From: an uncultured Alistipes sp.
GTDB lineage: Bacteria; Bacteroidota; Bacteroidia; Bacteroidales; Rikenellaceae
Direction: 5' to 3'
NCBI GenBank assembly: GCA_910584485.1
Contig: CAJUAV010000003.1
Location: 124,001 to 188,000 of the forward strand
DNA: 64,000 nt
This document shows, one piece after another, positions 1-10,111 of the stretch. Position 1 is the first letter of the stretch; every line of letters begins with the position of its first letter. The position numbers were made by a program, and so were the translations under genes. The notes beneath the pieces were generated by a model. That model saw nothing but the letters and a program-made list of their open reading frames with translations, was not told the origin of the DNA and did no database searches.

Positions 1-31
1 AAAGTAGAGAAAAAGAATAAACATTCAAAAT

Positions 32-1075
32 ATGATCGACAAAATCAACGAACTTTCCCGACAAGTCGAAGCATTCGCGCCTAAAACGACGGCCGAAATC
101 GAGGAGTTCCGCATCCGCCTGCTCGGCAAGAAGGGCGAGCTCACGGCCCTCATGGAGGCGTTCAAGGGGGTCGCTCCCGAACTCAAACGCGAGCTCGGCC
201 AAAAGCTGAACGCCCTGAAAACCGCCGCCCTGAACCGCATCAACGCCCTGCGCGAGGAGGTGGGACGGGCTGCCGAGCTGCAGGCTGCGGCCGCCGGCGA
301 CCTGACGCGCCCGGGATCGGCCGAGGAGCTCGGTTCGCGCCATCCGATTTCGCTCGTGAAGAACCAGATCGTCGAGGTCTTCGCCCGCCTGGGCTACACG
401 GTGGCCGAGGGGCCCGAAATCGAGGACGACCGCCACGTCTTCACGAAGCTCAACTTCGCCCCCGAACACCCTGCGCGCGACATGCAGGACACCTTCTTCA
501 TCGAGCGCCGCGGCGAGGAGCCTTCGGCCGACGACATCCTGCTGCGCACCCACACCTCGTCGATCCAGGTCCGCACGATGGAGCACCGGAAGCCCCCCAT
601 CCGCGTCATCTGCCCGGGCCGCGTCTTCCGCAACGAGGCCATTTCCTACCGCGCCCACTGCATCTTCCACCAGATCGAGGGCCTCTACATCGACGAAGGA
701 GTCTCGTTCGCCGACATGAAGCAGTCGCTGCTCTATTTCGCCAAGGAGATCTTCGGCGAGCAGGCCCGCATCCGCATGCGCCCCTCCTATTTCCCCTTCA
801 CGGAGCCCTCGGCCGAGGTCGACGTCTCGTGCAACCTCTGCGGCGGCAAGGGCTGCGCCGTCTGCAAGGGAACGGGATGGCTCGAAATCATGGGGTGCGG
901 CATGGTCGACCCGAACGTCCTGAAGGCGAGCGGCATCGATCCCGAAAAGTATTCGGGCTTCGCCTTCGGCATGGGTATTGAACGCATCGCCATGCTTAAA
1001 TACGGCGTTCGGGACCTGCGCCTCTATTTCGAAAACGACGTCCGCTTCCTCCACCAGTTCGACAAGGCCCTCTGA
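32..1075 (+). CDS. pheS: Phenylalanine--tRNA ligase alpha subunit
   Basis: Catalytic alpha chain of the cytoplasmic (alpha-beta)2 enzyme that charges tRNA-Phe. The 347-residue protein has the expected two parts: an N-terminal helical tRNA-binding arm (about residues 1-95) and a class II synthetase core containing the motif-2 stretch CPGRVFRNEA and the C-terminal motif-3 region GFAFGMGIERIAML. Between them is a four-cysteine zinc-ribbon-like loop (C267, C270, C275, C278) in the context CNLCGGKGCAVC, which I recall as common in Bacteroidota PheS. The ATG at 32 follows an A-rich leader without a Shine-Dalgarno sequence. The beta-subunit gene is not adjacent downstream. Length and motifs are normal. 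Confidence 0.97.
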   Translation: MIDKINELSRQVEAFAPKTTAEIEEFRIRLLGKKGELTALMEAFKGVAPELKRELGQKLNALKTAALNRINALREEVGRAAELQAAAAGDLTRPGSAEELGSRHPISLVKNQIVEVFARLGYTVAEGPEIEDDRHVFTKLNFAPEHPARDMQDTFFIERRGEEPSADDILLRTHTSSIQVRTMEHRKPPIRVICPGRVFRNEAISYRAHCIFHQIEGLYIDEGVSFADMKQSLLYFAKEIFGEQARIRMRPSYFPFTEPSAEVDVSCNLCGGKGCAVCKGTGWLEIMGCGMVDPNVLKASGIDPEKYSGFAFGMGIERIAMLKYGVRDLRLYFENDVRFLHQFDKAL

Positions 1076-1121
1076 CGGTCGGACCGCTCGGAACGAAGCC
1101 CGCAAACCGCTGCCGCCGTCC

Positions 1122-2882
1122 ATGAAACGTACCGCTGCGATATCGGCGCTCTGCGCCCTCCTCTTCGCGACCGCCTTCGCGGGCGGCGGCGCGAGCCGTC
1201 CCGCTCCGGCGGCCGACGACAGCCTCTCGAGCCTCCGGCTCTACACCGAGGCGGTCAAGCAGCGCACGATCCGCGGCGACTCGGCGCACGCCCGCGAGCT
1301 GCTGGAGGCCGCCGTCGCACGCGACTCGCTCTTCGCCCCCGCCTACTACGAGCTGGCATCGAACGGGCACTATGCCGCCCCCGACGAGGCGGTCGAGCTG
1401 GCGCGCCGCGCCTATCGGCTCGACACGGCCAACCTGTGGTACCTGCGCCTCTACGGGCAGACGCTGCTCGCCGCCGAGCGCTACCGCGAGGCGCTGCCCC
1501 TCTTCCGCAGCCTGCGCGAACGCGACCCGAAGAACCCCGACAACTACCGCATCCTCGCAGCCCTCTACGAGGAGGACAGCCAGCCCTTCGCGGCGATCAT
1601 CACGCTCGACTCGGCCGAGATGCGTTTCGGCCGCATCCCCCTGCTGGGCCGCATGAAGCGCCGCCTGCTGATCGCCACCAACCAGCACGGGCGAGCCGTC
1701 GAGGAGGCGCGGGCGCTGGCCGACGAATTCCCCTACGAGGCGGAGCACCGCACCGTGCTGGCCGACCTCTACGCCCTGACGGGCAAGGATTCGCTCGCCC
1801 TGGAGAGCTACCGTGCCGCGATGCGGATCGACTCGACCGACCTGGGCACCCTCACCTCGCTCTACAACTACCACAACTCGAAGCACGACTACCGCGCGAT
1901 GCTCGCCACGCTGCGCCGCATCTTCGAGCAGCCCCGCATGCCGCTCTCTTCGAAGATCGACCGTTTCGAGGCGCTCACCTCCGACATCAACTTCTACCGC
2001 GAGCACTATTTCGCGCTGAACGACCTGGCGGGGCTCCTCTCGATCCTCTATCCGACCGACAAACGCGTCGTCGAGCTCTACGCCAAGCACCTCGTCGCCT
2101 CGGGCGAGCTGGATCGCGCCCTGGCGCACTACAAGCTCCACACGGCCGATACGCCGCCCGAAGAGAGCTACTACCGTGCCATCATCGACATCGAGAGCTA
2201 CAAGCAGCGCCCCGACTCGGTGCGGCTCTACGTGCGGCGGGCCCTCGAACATTTCCCCGACCGCGCCGAGTTCCACCTCGCGGGGGGCAACATCCACTAC
2301 TACACGAAACAGTACGACGAGGCGGTGCGCGCCTACCGCGAGTCGCTGCGCTACGCCGACGGCGATTCGCTGCGCAGCGTGATCTGGGGGCAGATCGGCG
2401 ACGTCCGCCACCGCCAGGCCGAGGAGGCCGCCACCCCCGCCAAGCGCCGCAGCTACACGCGCGCCTCTTTCGACGCCTACCGTCGGGCGCTCCGCTACGA
2501 CCCCGACAACATCCTCGTACTCAACAACGAAGCCTATTTCCGTTCGCTCGAGGAGGGGAGCGACCTCGAAGCAGCACTGCGCATGGCCGAACGGGTCGCG
2601 GAACTCGCTCCGAACAACCCCACCTACATGGACACGCGCGCCTGGATCCTCTTCCGCCTCGGGCGGCTGCAGGAGGCCCGCGCGCTGCAACGGCAGGCCG
2701 TGGCGCTCGACGGCCAGAAGAGCCTCGAACTGCTGGTTCACTACGGCGACATCCTCCAGGCCCTGGGCGAACGCTTCATGGCCGAAACCTACTGGAAAAA
2801 GGCGCTCGAAAAGGGCTACGACGCGGCCGAAATCGAACGACGGCTGCAACAGCCGCGCGTCGCGCCGCCCGCCGCCGAATAA
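1122..2882 (+). CDS. Secreted TPR-repeat protein
   Basis: A 586-residue protein with an N-terminal signal peptide (MKRTAAISALCALLFATAFA, then a small-residue cleavage region), so it is probably periplasmic or membrane-attached. The rest is a helical array of degenerate tetratricopeptide repeats: recurring A-Y-x-x-A-L pairs and phrases such as AHYKL, AFDAYRRALRYDPDN and YWKKALEKGYDAAE. The frame is open further upstream into pheS, but ATG 1122 places the signal peptide at the N-terminus and leaves a 46-bp gap after pheS. It sits 27 bp before the EnvC-like gene. TPR proteins next to M23-like proteins are familiar in this phylum, so an assembly or scaffold role in the envelope is likely. The exact function is unknown. 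Confidence 0.85.
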   Translation: MKRTAAISALCALLFATAFAGGGASRPAPAADDSLSSLRLYTEAVKQRTIRGDSAHARELLEAAVARDSLFAPAYYELASNGHYAAPDEAVELARRAYRLDTANLWYLRLYGQTLLAAERYREALPLFRSLRERDPKNPDNYRILAALYEEDSQPFAAIITLDSAEMRFGRIPLLGRMKRRLLIATNQHGRAVEEARALADEFPYEAEHRTVLADLYALTGKDSLALESYRAAMRIDSTDLGTLTSLYNYHNSKHDYRAMLATLRRIFEQPRMPLSSKIDRFEALTSDINFYREHYFALNDLAGLLSILYPTDKRVVELYAKHLVASGELDRALAHYKLHTADTPPEESYYRAIIDIESYKQRPDSVRLYVRRALEHFPDRAEFHLAGGNIHYYTKQYDEAVRAYRESLRYADGDSLRSVIWGQIGDVRHRQAEEAATPAKRRSYTRASFDAYRRALRYDPDNILVLNNEAYFRSLEEGSDLEAALRMAERVAELAPNNPTYMDTRAWILFRLGRLQEARALQRQAVALDGQKSLELLVHYGDILQALGERFMAETYWKKALEKGYDAAEIERRLQQPRVAPPAAE

Positions 2883-2909
2883 AACCTCCTCCTTTCAAGC
2901 CACCGCCCC

Positions 2910-4040
2910 ATGACGAAGACCCTCACGCTCCTGCTGCTCGCCCTGACGGCCTGCCTCGCACGCCCCGCCGCGGCACAGAACGACCGCCGCATCGCCGAGC
3001 AGCGCAAGGCGATCGCCGCGCTCGAAGCGAAGATCGCCGCCGAAGAGGCGCAGATCGCCCAACTCAAAAAGGGCCGTTCGGCGACCGAGGAGCGGGCGCG
3101 GCGCCTGGCGGGGCAGATCGACGCCCGCAACCAGCTGCTCCTCGAGACCGAGCGCGAAGCGGCGCTGCTGCGCGAGGAGATCCGCCGCACGGACAGCCTG
3201 GCGGGGGACCTCTCGACGGCCCTCGACCGCAACCGCGCGCTCTACCGCCGTCTGGCGCAGGAGAGCTACCGCAACTACCGCCAGCACGGCTACATCGGCT
3301 ACCTCTTCTCGTCCGACGACTTCGCGGAGGTGGCGCGCCGCCTCGCGGCGTTGCGCGAAACGGCCGCCCTGCGCGAACGCACGCTGCACGAAATCGCCGA
3401 ACAGCAGAGCGCCGTGCGCGACACCCGCACGCGGCTCGACGACCGGCGCCGCAGCCTCGATTCGGTCACCGACAAGGCGACGACCCAGCGCCGACGGCTC
3501 GAACGCGACGCCGAAGCGGCGCGGCGCGAGATCCGCAGCATGTCGCAGCGCGAACGCTCGGCCCTGCAGCGCAAATTGCAGCAGGAGCAGCAGTTGAGCG
3601 TGGCAATCAGCGAATTGCGCAAGCTGACGAAGGGCAACCGCGAGGGCGCCTCGTTCACGGGGAAGACCTCGGGGCTGAACCTGCCCGTCGTCTCGGGAAG
3701 CGTGAAGCGCTACAAGGGCAACATGGCCGAAATCGCGGGGCCGAAGGGGGCCGCCGTCCGCTCGATCTACGAGGGGAAGGTGGTCGAGGTCAAACGCAAC
3801 CGCATCACGGCCAAATACGACGTTTTCGTGGCCCACGGCGAGTATATCACCTCCTACGCCAACCTCGGGGCCGTCACGGTCGAAAAGGGGGCGAAAGTGG
3901 CCAAAAACCAGCGGATCGGAACGATCGGCGCCTCGGTGAACGTCCAGACGATGGAGCCCGAGTACAAGATCGTCTTCGGCATCTACTCGCCCGACCCGAA
4001 GGAGACGATGTCGGCCGCCGCCTGCTTCAAGGGGCGGTAG
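2910..4040 (+). CDS. EnvC-like murein hydrolase activator with degenerate LytM domain
   Basis: A 376-residue exported protein with a signal peptide ending near PAAAQ (about residue 23). A long charged coiled coil (about 25-250, rich in E, R, Q and A) precedes a C-terminal LytM/M23 fold (about 255-370). The fold is recognised by GAAVRSIYEGKVVEV, a beta-rich middle with AHGEYITSYANL, and VEKGAKVAKNQRIGTIG. The metal-ligand motifs of active LytM peptidases are absent: no HxxxD before the core, and the final HxH is replaced by EYKIVFGIY. This is the EnvC arrangement, in which the protein activates amidases at the septum rather than cutting peptidoglycan. The domain call is firm. The amidase partner is not in this window. 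Confidence 0.88.
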   Translation: MTKTLTLLLLALTACLARPAAAQNDRRIAEQRKAIAALEAKIAAEEAQIAQLKKGRSATEERARRLAGQIDARNQLLLETEREAALLREEIRRTDSLAGDLSTALDRNRALYRRLAQESYRNYRQHGYIGYLFSSDDFAEVARRLAALRETAALRERTLHEIAEQQSAVRDTRTRLDDRRRSLDSVTDKATTQRRRLERDAEAARREIRSMSQRERSALQRKLQQEQQLSVAISELRKLTKGNREGASFTGKTSGLNLPVVSGSVKRYKGNMAEIAGPKGAAVRSIYEGKVVEVKRNRITAKYDVFVAHGEYITSYANLGAVTVEKGAKVAKNQRIGTIGASVNVQTMEPEYKIVFGIYSPDPKETMSAAACFKGR

Positions 4041-4454
4041 GGGACGCCGCAGAGGCTCGGGACGAAGCCGGCGAAGCGCCCGCCCGCACAAGAGTTGCGG
4101 ATCTTCGCACAGCGAAGCTCCGGCCCGCCGATGGCTGCGCCATCGAATTCGCGTCAACGATTTCAAGCAAGTTCGCCGTCGGCGGCAAAGGCTGTGAGCG
4201 GCCTGACGCTTTCCTGCCGTCCGCCGCATGGGGCGGCGGCGAACGGCACGCGCTTGCCACGCGGACTGATGCTCGGGGCGAAGCCTGCGGAGGACTCGCA
4301 ACTATCCGTACGCGAGATGCGGGCCTTCGCAAACGGGAGACTTCGGCCCGCCGACGTCGAACCTATCACGATCGGCCCGCAGGAACCGAACGGCACGCCC
4401 CCGTTTGCAAGCCGCCCCGCAGACCGAAAAACGAACGAAAAAACCGCATTACCC
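4041..4454. repeat. Intergenic modules, reversed orientation (three copies)
   Basis: No gene is visible in this 414-bp gap between the EnvC-like gene and ybeY. It holds three modules of the window-wide structured family, all in minus orientation. A B-type copy (about 4095-4144) ends in the hairpin GATGGC-TGC-GCCATC (4130-4144). A D-type copy spans about 4165-4258. An A-type copy spans about 4272-4375 and reads GGCGGGCCGAAG on the minus strand next to a GACGTC. Open frames through this gap are by-products of the repeats. Confidence 0.75.
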
Positions 4455-4903
4455 ATGCCCGTACACTACTATACGGAGGAGTGCCGCTACCGTCTGCCCG
4501 AAAAACGGCGCACGACGGCGTGGCTGCACCGCGTCGCCGAGGCCGAAGGTTATCGCCTCGAGACGGTCAACTACATCTTCTGCTCGGCCGCACGGCTGCT
4601 CGAAATGAACCGCCGGTTCCTCGGCCACGACTATTTCACTGACGTCATCACCTTCGACTACAGCGACCGCAAGGGGGCGCGCACGCTCGCGGGCGACGTC
4701 TTCATCGACGTCGAAACGGTCGCAGACAACGCCCGTCTCTACGGCGCCACGCGCCTCGGCGAGATGCGCCGCGTGGTGGTGCACGGGCTGCTGCACCTCT
4801 GCGGACAAAAGGACAAGACGCCCCGCACCAACGCGCAGATGCACCGCAAGGAGGACAAATACCTGGCATGGTGGGAGGAGCCCGCCGACAACGACACCGA
4901 AGC

Positions 4904-4907
<4 letters not shown>
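4455..4907 (+). CDS. ybeY: Endoribonuclease YbeY (rRNA maturation factor)
   Basis: A 150-residue UPF0054 protein acting in 16S rRNA 3'-end maturation and ribosome quality control. The family core is clear: FTDVITFDY (about 58-66), LAGDVFIDVETV, and the metal site HGLLHLCGQKDK. H110 and H114 of the H-x3-H-x5-H motif are present, but the third ligand position holds D120. I recall a GxKDK form in other Bacteroidota, so this is probably a lineage feature. The start is ATG 4455; the upstream open frame is repeat sequence. The stop overlaps the mnmG start (ATGA at 4904-4907), so the two genes are probably translationally coupled. Confidence 0.93.
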
Positions 4908-6787
<1,880 letters not shown>

Positions 6788-6825
6788 AACAAAGCGGGTG
6801 TTCCACGTGGAACACCCGCTTTGTT
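6788..6825. terminator. 38-bp perfect palindrome between convergent mnmG and ilvE
   Basis: The sequence starts one base after the mnmG stop and is a perfect inverted repeat without a loop, centred on the CACGTG of parS site 1. T-rich sequence follows on both strands (TTGTTTTG on the plus strand, TTTTATC on the minus strand), so it can serve as a two-way terminator as well as a ParB site. Confidence 0.7.
6799..6814. promoter_or_regulatory. parS centromere site 1
   Basis: TGTTCCACGTGGAACA, a perfect 16-bp palindrome matching the chromosomal ParB-binding consensus TGTTnCACGTGnAACA. It forms the core of the 38-bp palindrome after mnmG. Read as protein, such a site gives the well-known spurious MFHVE peptide. 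ParA and ParB are not encoded in this window. Confidence 0.92.
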
Positions 6826-6829
6826 GTTT

Positions 6830-6845
6830 TGTTCCACGTGGAACA
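6830..6845. promoter_or_regulatory. parS centromere site 2
   Basis: A second exact TGTTCCACGTGGAACA, centred 31 bp from site 1 and touching the stop codon of ilvE (6846-6848). Two identical sites about three helical turns apart suggest a ParB nucleation point. Confidence 0.92.
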
Positions 6846-7871
6846 TCACTCGACGATCGTACACCATCCGTGGCGATCTTCCGCGCGTCCGTACTGAATA
6901 TCTTTCAGACGCGTGTACAATTCCATGAAAACAGGGTGCATTTCCTGCCCGTATTCGATCGTTCGCTCGGTCTGCATGTCGTAGATCCGACCGATCGGCG
7001 AAATAACGGCTCCCGTTCCGCAGGCACCGCAGGCATCGAAGGTCTCCAGTTCGTCGACCGTCACGGGGCGCTCCTCGACCTCCATGCCCATTTCGGCAGC
7101 CAGCGTGCGCAGGCTGCGGTTCGTGATCGAGGGCAGAATCGTATTCGAACGGGGGGTGATATAGCTGTTGCCGCGCACGGCGATGAAATTGGCGGCGCTG
7201 CACTCCTCGATGTATTTGTGTTCGAGGGCATCGAGGTAGATGACGCTCGCATACCCCGCCTCATGGGCATGTTCGCCCGAAAGGATGCTCATCGCATAGT
7301 TGGCGCCGATCTTCACATCGCCCGTACCGCGCGGTGCGGCTCGGTCCTGCTCCCGATCGATCGCCACATCGATCGGGCGGATACCCCCCTTGAAATAGGG
7401 TCCTACGGGCGAACAGAAGACGACGAACAGGGCATCGCGCGACGCCTTGACGCCGAGGCCCGGGGTCGTGCCGATTTCGAGCGGACGGATGTAGAGCGCC
7501 GCATCGTTACCGTAGGGGGGCAGGTGGCGCAGGTTGCGGCAAACCACCTCCGTGCAGGCCGTGCGGATCATCTCGTCGGTCGGCACGGACAGGCAGAGTC
7601 GGCGCGCCGAAGATTGCAGACGACGGACCGTATCTTCGATGCGGAAAATGCGGATGCGGCCGTCGGCGCCGCGGAAAGCTTTCAGACCTTCAAAAAGTTC
7701 GGTGCCGTAGTTCAGGCACGAGGCGGCGACGTGCACGGGGATATACTCCTCTTCGCTGACAAAAAGATCGCTCCAGCACCCCTTATCGGCCGAATAGGCA
7801 TAGCGCACATTGCAGTCGGTCCGATAGAAATCGAAGGCGAGCGATTCCCATTCCCATTGTGAATTTTCCAT
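6846..7871 (-). CDS. ilvE: Branched-chain amino acid aminotransferase
   Basis: A 341-residue PLP enzyme of fold type IV that interconverts leucine, isoleucine and valine with their 2-keto acids. Recognisable stretches are NYGTELFEGLKAF near residue 60, YIRPLEIG, the probable PLP lysine in GDVKIGANYAMS, HKYIEECSAANF, and the C-terminal ACGTGAVISPIG typical of the large BCAT group. The ATG at 7871 is preferred to a TTG three codons upstream. It is read toward mnmG, and its stop touches parS site 2. It lies 63 bp downstream of metG on the same strand. Confidence 0.95.
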   Translation of the reverse strand: MENSQWEWESLAFDFYRTDCNVRYAYSADKGCWSDLFVSEEEYIPVHVAASCLNYGTELFEGLKAFRGADGRIRIFRIEDTVRRLQSSARRLCLSVPTDEMIRTACTEVVCRNLRHLPPYGNDAALYIRPLEIGTTPGLGVKASRDALFVVFCSPVGPYFKGGIRPIDVAIDREQDRAAPRGTGDVKIGANYAMSILSGEHAHEAGYASVIYLDALEHKYIEECSAANFIAVRGNSYITPRSNTILPSITNRSLRTLAAEMGMEVEERPVTVDELETFDACGACGTGAVISPIGRIYDMQTERTIEYGQEMHPVFMELYTRLKDIQYGRAEDRHGWCTIVE

Positions 7872-7887
7872 AGCTTCCAAAGAAAGA

Positions 7888-7909
7888 GGTTCGACCCGAA
7901 GGCCGAACC
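7888..7909 (-). terminator. Possible terminator after metG
   Basis: GGTTCG (7888-7893) pairs with CGAACC (7904-7909), followed on the minus strand by TCTTTCTTT. It lies between the metG stop and the ilvE start. The stem is short, so this is a modest call. Confidence 0.4.
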
Positions 7910-7934
7910 CGATTAAAAAGGTTGATTTCGTTCG

Positions 7935-9980
7935 TTAACCGACGACAGCGCCGTTACTGGTCTTTTCGTTCGGTTCGAGCAACCGCAATTTGCCCGACGC
8001 ATCCTCGGCCATGAGGATCATGCCGCGCGAGAGGGTGCCCTTCAGTTCGCGGGGTTCGAGGTTGACCAGGACGAGCACCTGACGGCCCACGAGCTCCTCG
8101 GGCGTGAAGTGCTCGGCGATGCCCGAGACGATTTCGCGGCGGTCGATGCCCGTGTCGACGGTCAGCTTCAGCAGCTTCTTCGTCTTGGCGACCTTCTCGG
8201 CCGAGAGAATCGTCGAAACACGGATATCCATGCGCTGAAAATCATCGAAAGAAATATTATCTTTCTGATCCTCAACTTGTTGCGTCTTTTCAGCCGCCAG
8301 ATTGGCTTCCTTCGTCGCAGCGAGTTTGGCGAGCTGACGTTCGATCACGTCGTCCTCGATCTTCTCGAAGAGCAACGCGGGGCTGCCGATCCGATGGCCT
8401 GCGGCGACGAGTTCCATCGATCCGAGCTCCTCCCAGCCGAAGCGGTCGACGGCGAGCATCGAACGGATCTTCCCGGCCGAGAAAGGCATGAAGGGTTCGA
8501 TCGCGACGGCCGTGTTCGCGGTGATCTGGAGCGCGATGTTCAGGATCGTTTTGACCCGTTCGGGGTCCGTTTTGACCACCTTCCACGGCTCGGTATCGGC
8601 CAGGTACTTGTTGCCGATGCGGGCGAAATTCATCGCATCTTTGAGCGCCTCGCGGAAATGGTAGTGTTCGATGTTCGCTTCGAGCGAAGCCTTGATGCCG
8701 CCGATTTCGGCGATTGTCGCACGGTCGTAGTCCGTCAAAAGGCCGCAGGCGGGCACCTCGCCGCCGTAGTACTTCTGCGTCAGCACAAGCGCACGGTTGA
8801 CGAAGTTGCCCAGCACGGCCACCAGCTCGCTGTTGTTGCGCGCCTGGAAATCCTTCCACGTGAAATCGTTGTCCTTCGTCTCGGGGGCGTTGGCGCACAG
8901 CACGTAGCGCAGCACGTCCTCCTTGCCGGGGAACTCGTCGAGGTACTCGTGCAACCAGACAGCCCAGTTGCGCGAGGTGGAGATCTTGTCGCCCTCGAGG
9001 TTCAGGAACTCGTTCGAGGGGACGTTCTCGGGGAGGATATAGCCGCCGTGGGCCTTCAGCATCGAGGGGAAGACGATGCAGTGGAAGACGATGTTGTCCT
9101 TGCCGATGAAATGGACGAGCTTCGTATCGTCGCTCTTCCAGTACTTTTCCCAGTCGGGCGTGAGCTCCTTCGTGGCCGAAATATAGCCGATCGGAGCGTC
9201 GAACCAGACGTAGAGCACCTTCCCTTCGGCCCCCTCGACCGGCACGGGAATGCCCCAGTCGAGGTCGCGGCTCACGGCACGCGGCTGCAAGCCGCCGTCG
9301 AGCCAGCTCTTGCACTGGCCGTAGACGTTCGATTTCCACTCCTTGTGGCCGTCGAGGATCCACGCACGCAGGAAGGCCTCGTAGTCGTTCAGGGGCAGGT
9401 ACCAGTGCTTCGTTTCGCGCTTGACGGGCTTCGAGCCCGAGACGGCGCTGTGCGGATCGACGAGCTCGTCGGGCGAGAGGGTCGAACCGCACTTTTCGCA
9501 TTGGTCGCCGTAGGCGCGTTCGTTGCCGCACTTGGGGCAGGTGCCGACGATGTAGCGGTCGGCGAGGAAGGTCTGCGCCTCCTCGTCGTAGTACTGCATC
9601 GAGGTGCGCTCGACGAACTTGCCCTCGTCGTAGAGCTTGCGGAAGAAATCCGAAGCCGTCGCGGCGTGCGTGGGCGACGAGGTGCGCGAATAGATGTCGA
9701 AGGCGATGCCGAGGCGCTCGAACGAACGCTTGATGAGTGCATGGTAACGGTCGACGACCTGCTGCGGCGTGATGCCCTCCTTGCGCGCCTTGATCGTGAT
9801 GGGCACGCCGTGCTCGTCCGATCCGCAGACCGACAGCACGTCACAACCCTTCAGGCGCAGGTAGCGCGTATAGATGTCGGAAGGGATGTAGACGCCCGCC
9901 AGGTGGCCGATATGGACCGGTCCGTTGGCATAGGGAAGCGCCGAGGTGACGAGGTATCTGTTGAACTTTTTCTGTTGCAT
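7935..9980 (-). CDS. metG: Methionine--tRNA ligase with C-terminal tRNA-binding domain
   Basis: A 681-residue class I synthetase that charges initiator and elongator tRNA-Met. It has the HIGH signature (GPVHIGHLAG, about residues 20-29), a zinc-knuckle insert with two CxxC pairs (CPKCGNERAYGDQCEKCG), a KMSKS equivalent KISTS (in GDKISTSRNW), an anticodon-binding helical domain and a C-terminal Trbp111/EMAP-like OB domain (about 570-681, with RMDIRVSTILSAEKV and VSGIAEHF). The order is complete and the length is as expected for Bacteroidota. No clear -7 box is seen in the 130-bp upstream gap, which instead carries a repeat module. Confidence 0.97.
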   Translation of the reverse strand: MQQKKFNRYLVTSALPYANGPVHIGHLAGVYIPSDIYTRYLRLKGCDVLSVCGSDEHGVPITIKARKEGITPQQVVDRYHALIKRSFERLGIAFDIYSRTSSPTHAATASDFFRKLYDEGKFVERTSMQYYDEEAQTFLADRYIVGTCPKCGNERAYGDQCEKCGSTLSPDELVDPHSAVSGSKPVKRETKHWYLPLNDYEAFLRAWILDGHKEWKSNVYGQCKSWLDGGLQPRAVSRDLDWGIPVPVEGAEGKVLYVWFDAPIGYISATKELTPDWEKYWKSDDTKLVHFIGKDNIVFHCIVFPSMLKAHGGYILPENVPSNEFLNLEGDKISTSRNWAVWLHEYLDEFPGKEDVLRYVLCANAPETKDNDFTWKDFQARNNSELVAVLGNFVNRALVLTQKYYGGEVPACGLLTDYDRATIAEIGGIKASLEANIEHYHFREALKDAMNFARIGNKYLADTEPWKVVKTDPERVKTILNIALQITANTAVAIEPFMPFSAGKIRSMLAVDRFGWEELGSMELVAAGHRIGSPALLFEKIEDDVIERQLAKLAATKEANLAAEKTQQVEDQKDNISFDDFQRMDIRVSTILSAEKVAKTKKLLKLTVDTGIDRREIVSGIAEHFTPEELVGRQVLVLVNLEPRELKGTLSRGMILMAEDASGKLRLLEPNEKTSNGAVVG

Positions 9981-10111
9981 GAATGCTATTTGGTTTGTGT
10001 TTGGTACTTACCGGATCATCGGCTCCGACGGAGCCGTGCGGGCCGCAAGCCTCCCCGCGCGGAGGCCCGCAGGTGCGTGCCCCGCAGGCCGCGGCCGCAA
10101 AACGTTCCGCT
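9981..10111. repeat. Single intergenic module between S46 peptidase and metG
   Basis: A 131-bp gap with one A-type module. The hairpin GGCTCC-GAC-GGAGCC (10021-10035) is followed by GTGCGGGCCGCAAGCCTCC, then the proximal partner GGAGGCCCGCA and a degraded distal arm. It uses a different arm pair from the GATCCC form and is still complementary. Orientation is plus, opposite to both flanking genes. Confidence 0.65.

Noticed and set aside
1436..4642. Long plus-strand frame across the TPR, EnvC-like and ybeY genes
   Set aside because: It is Arg/Pro-rich, out of frame with three well-supported genes, and passes through repeat modules.
6798..7862. Plus-strand protein starting MFHVEHP opposite ilvE
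   Set aside because: The start is the parS sequence read as codons and the rest is antisense to a clear ilvE.
9981..10111. Riboswitch or T-box upstream of metG
   Set aside because: The structured sequence is a copy of the dispersed module and reads opposite to metG; no T-box or SAM motif is present.
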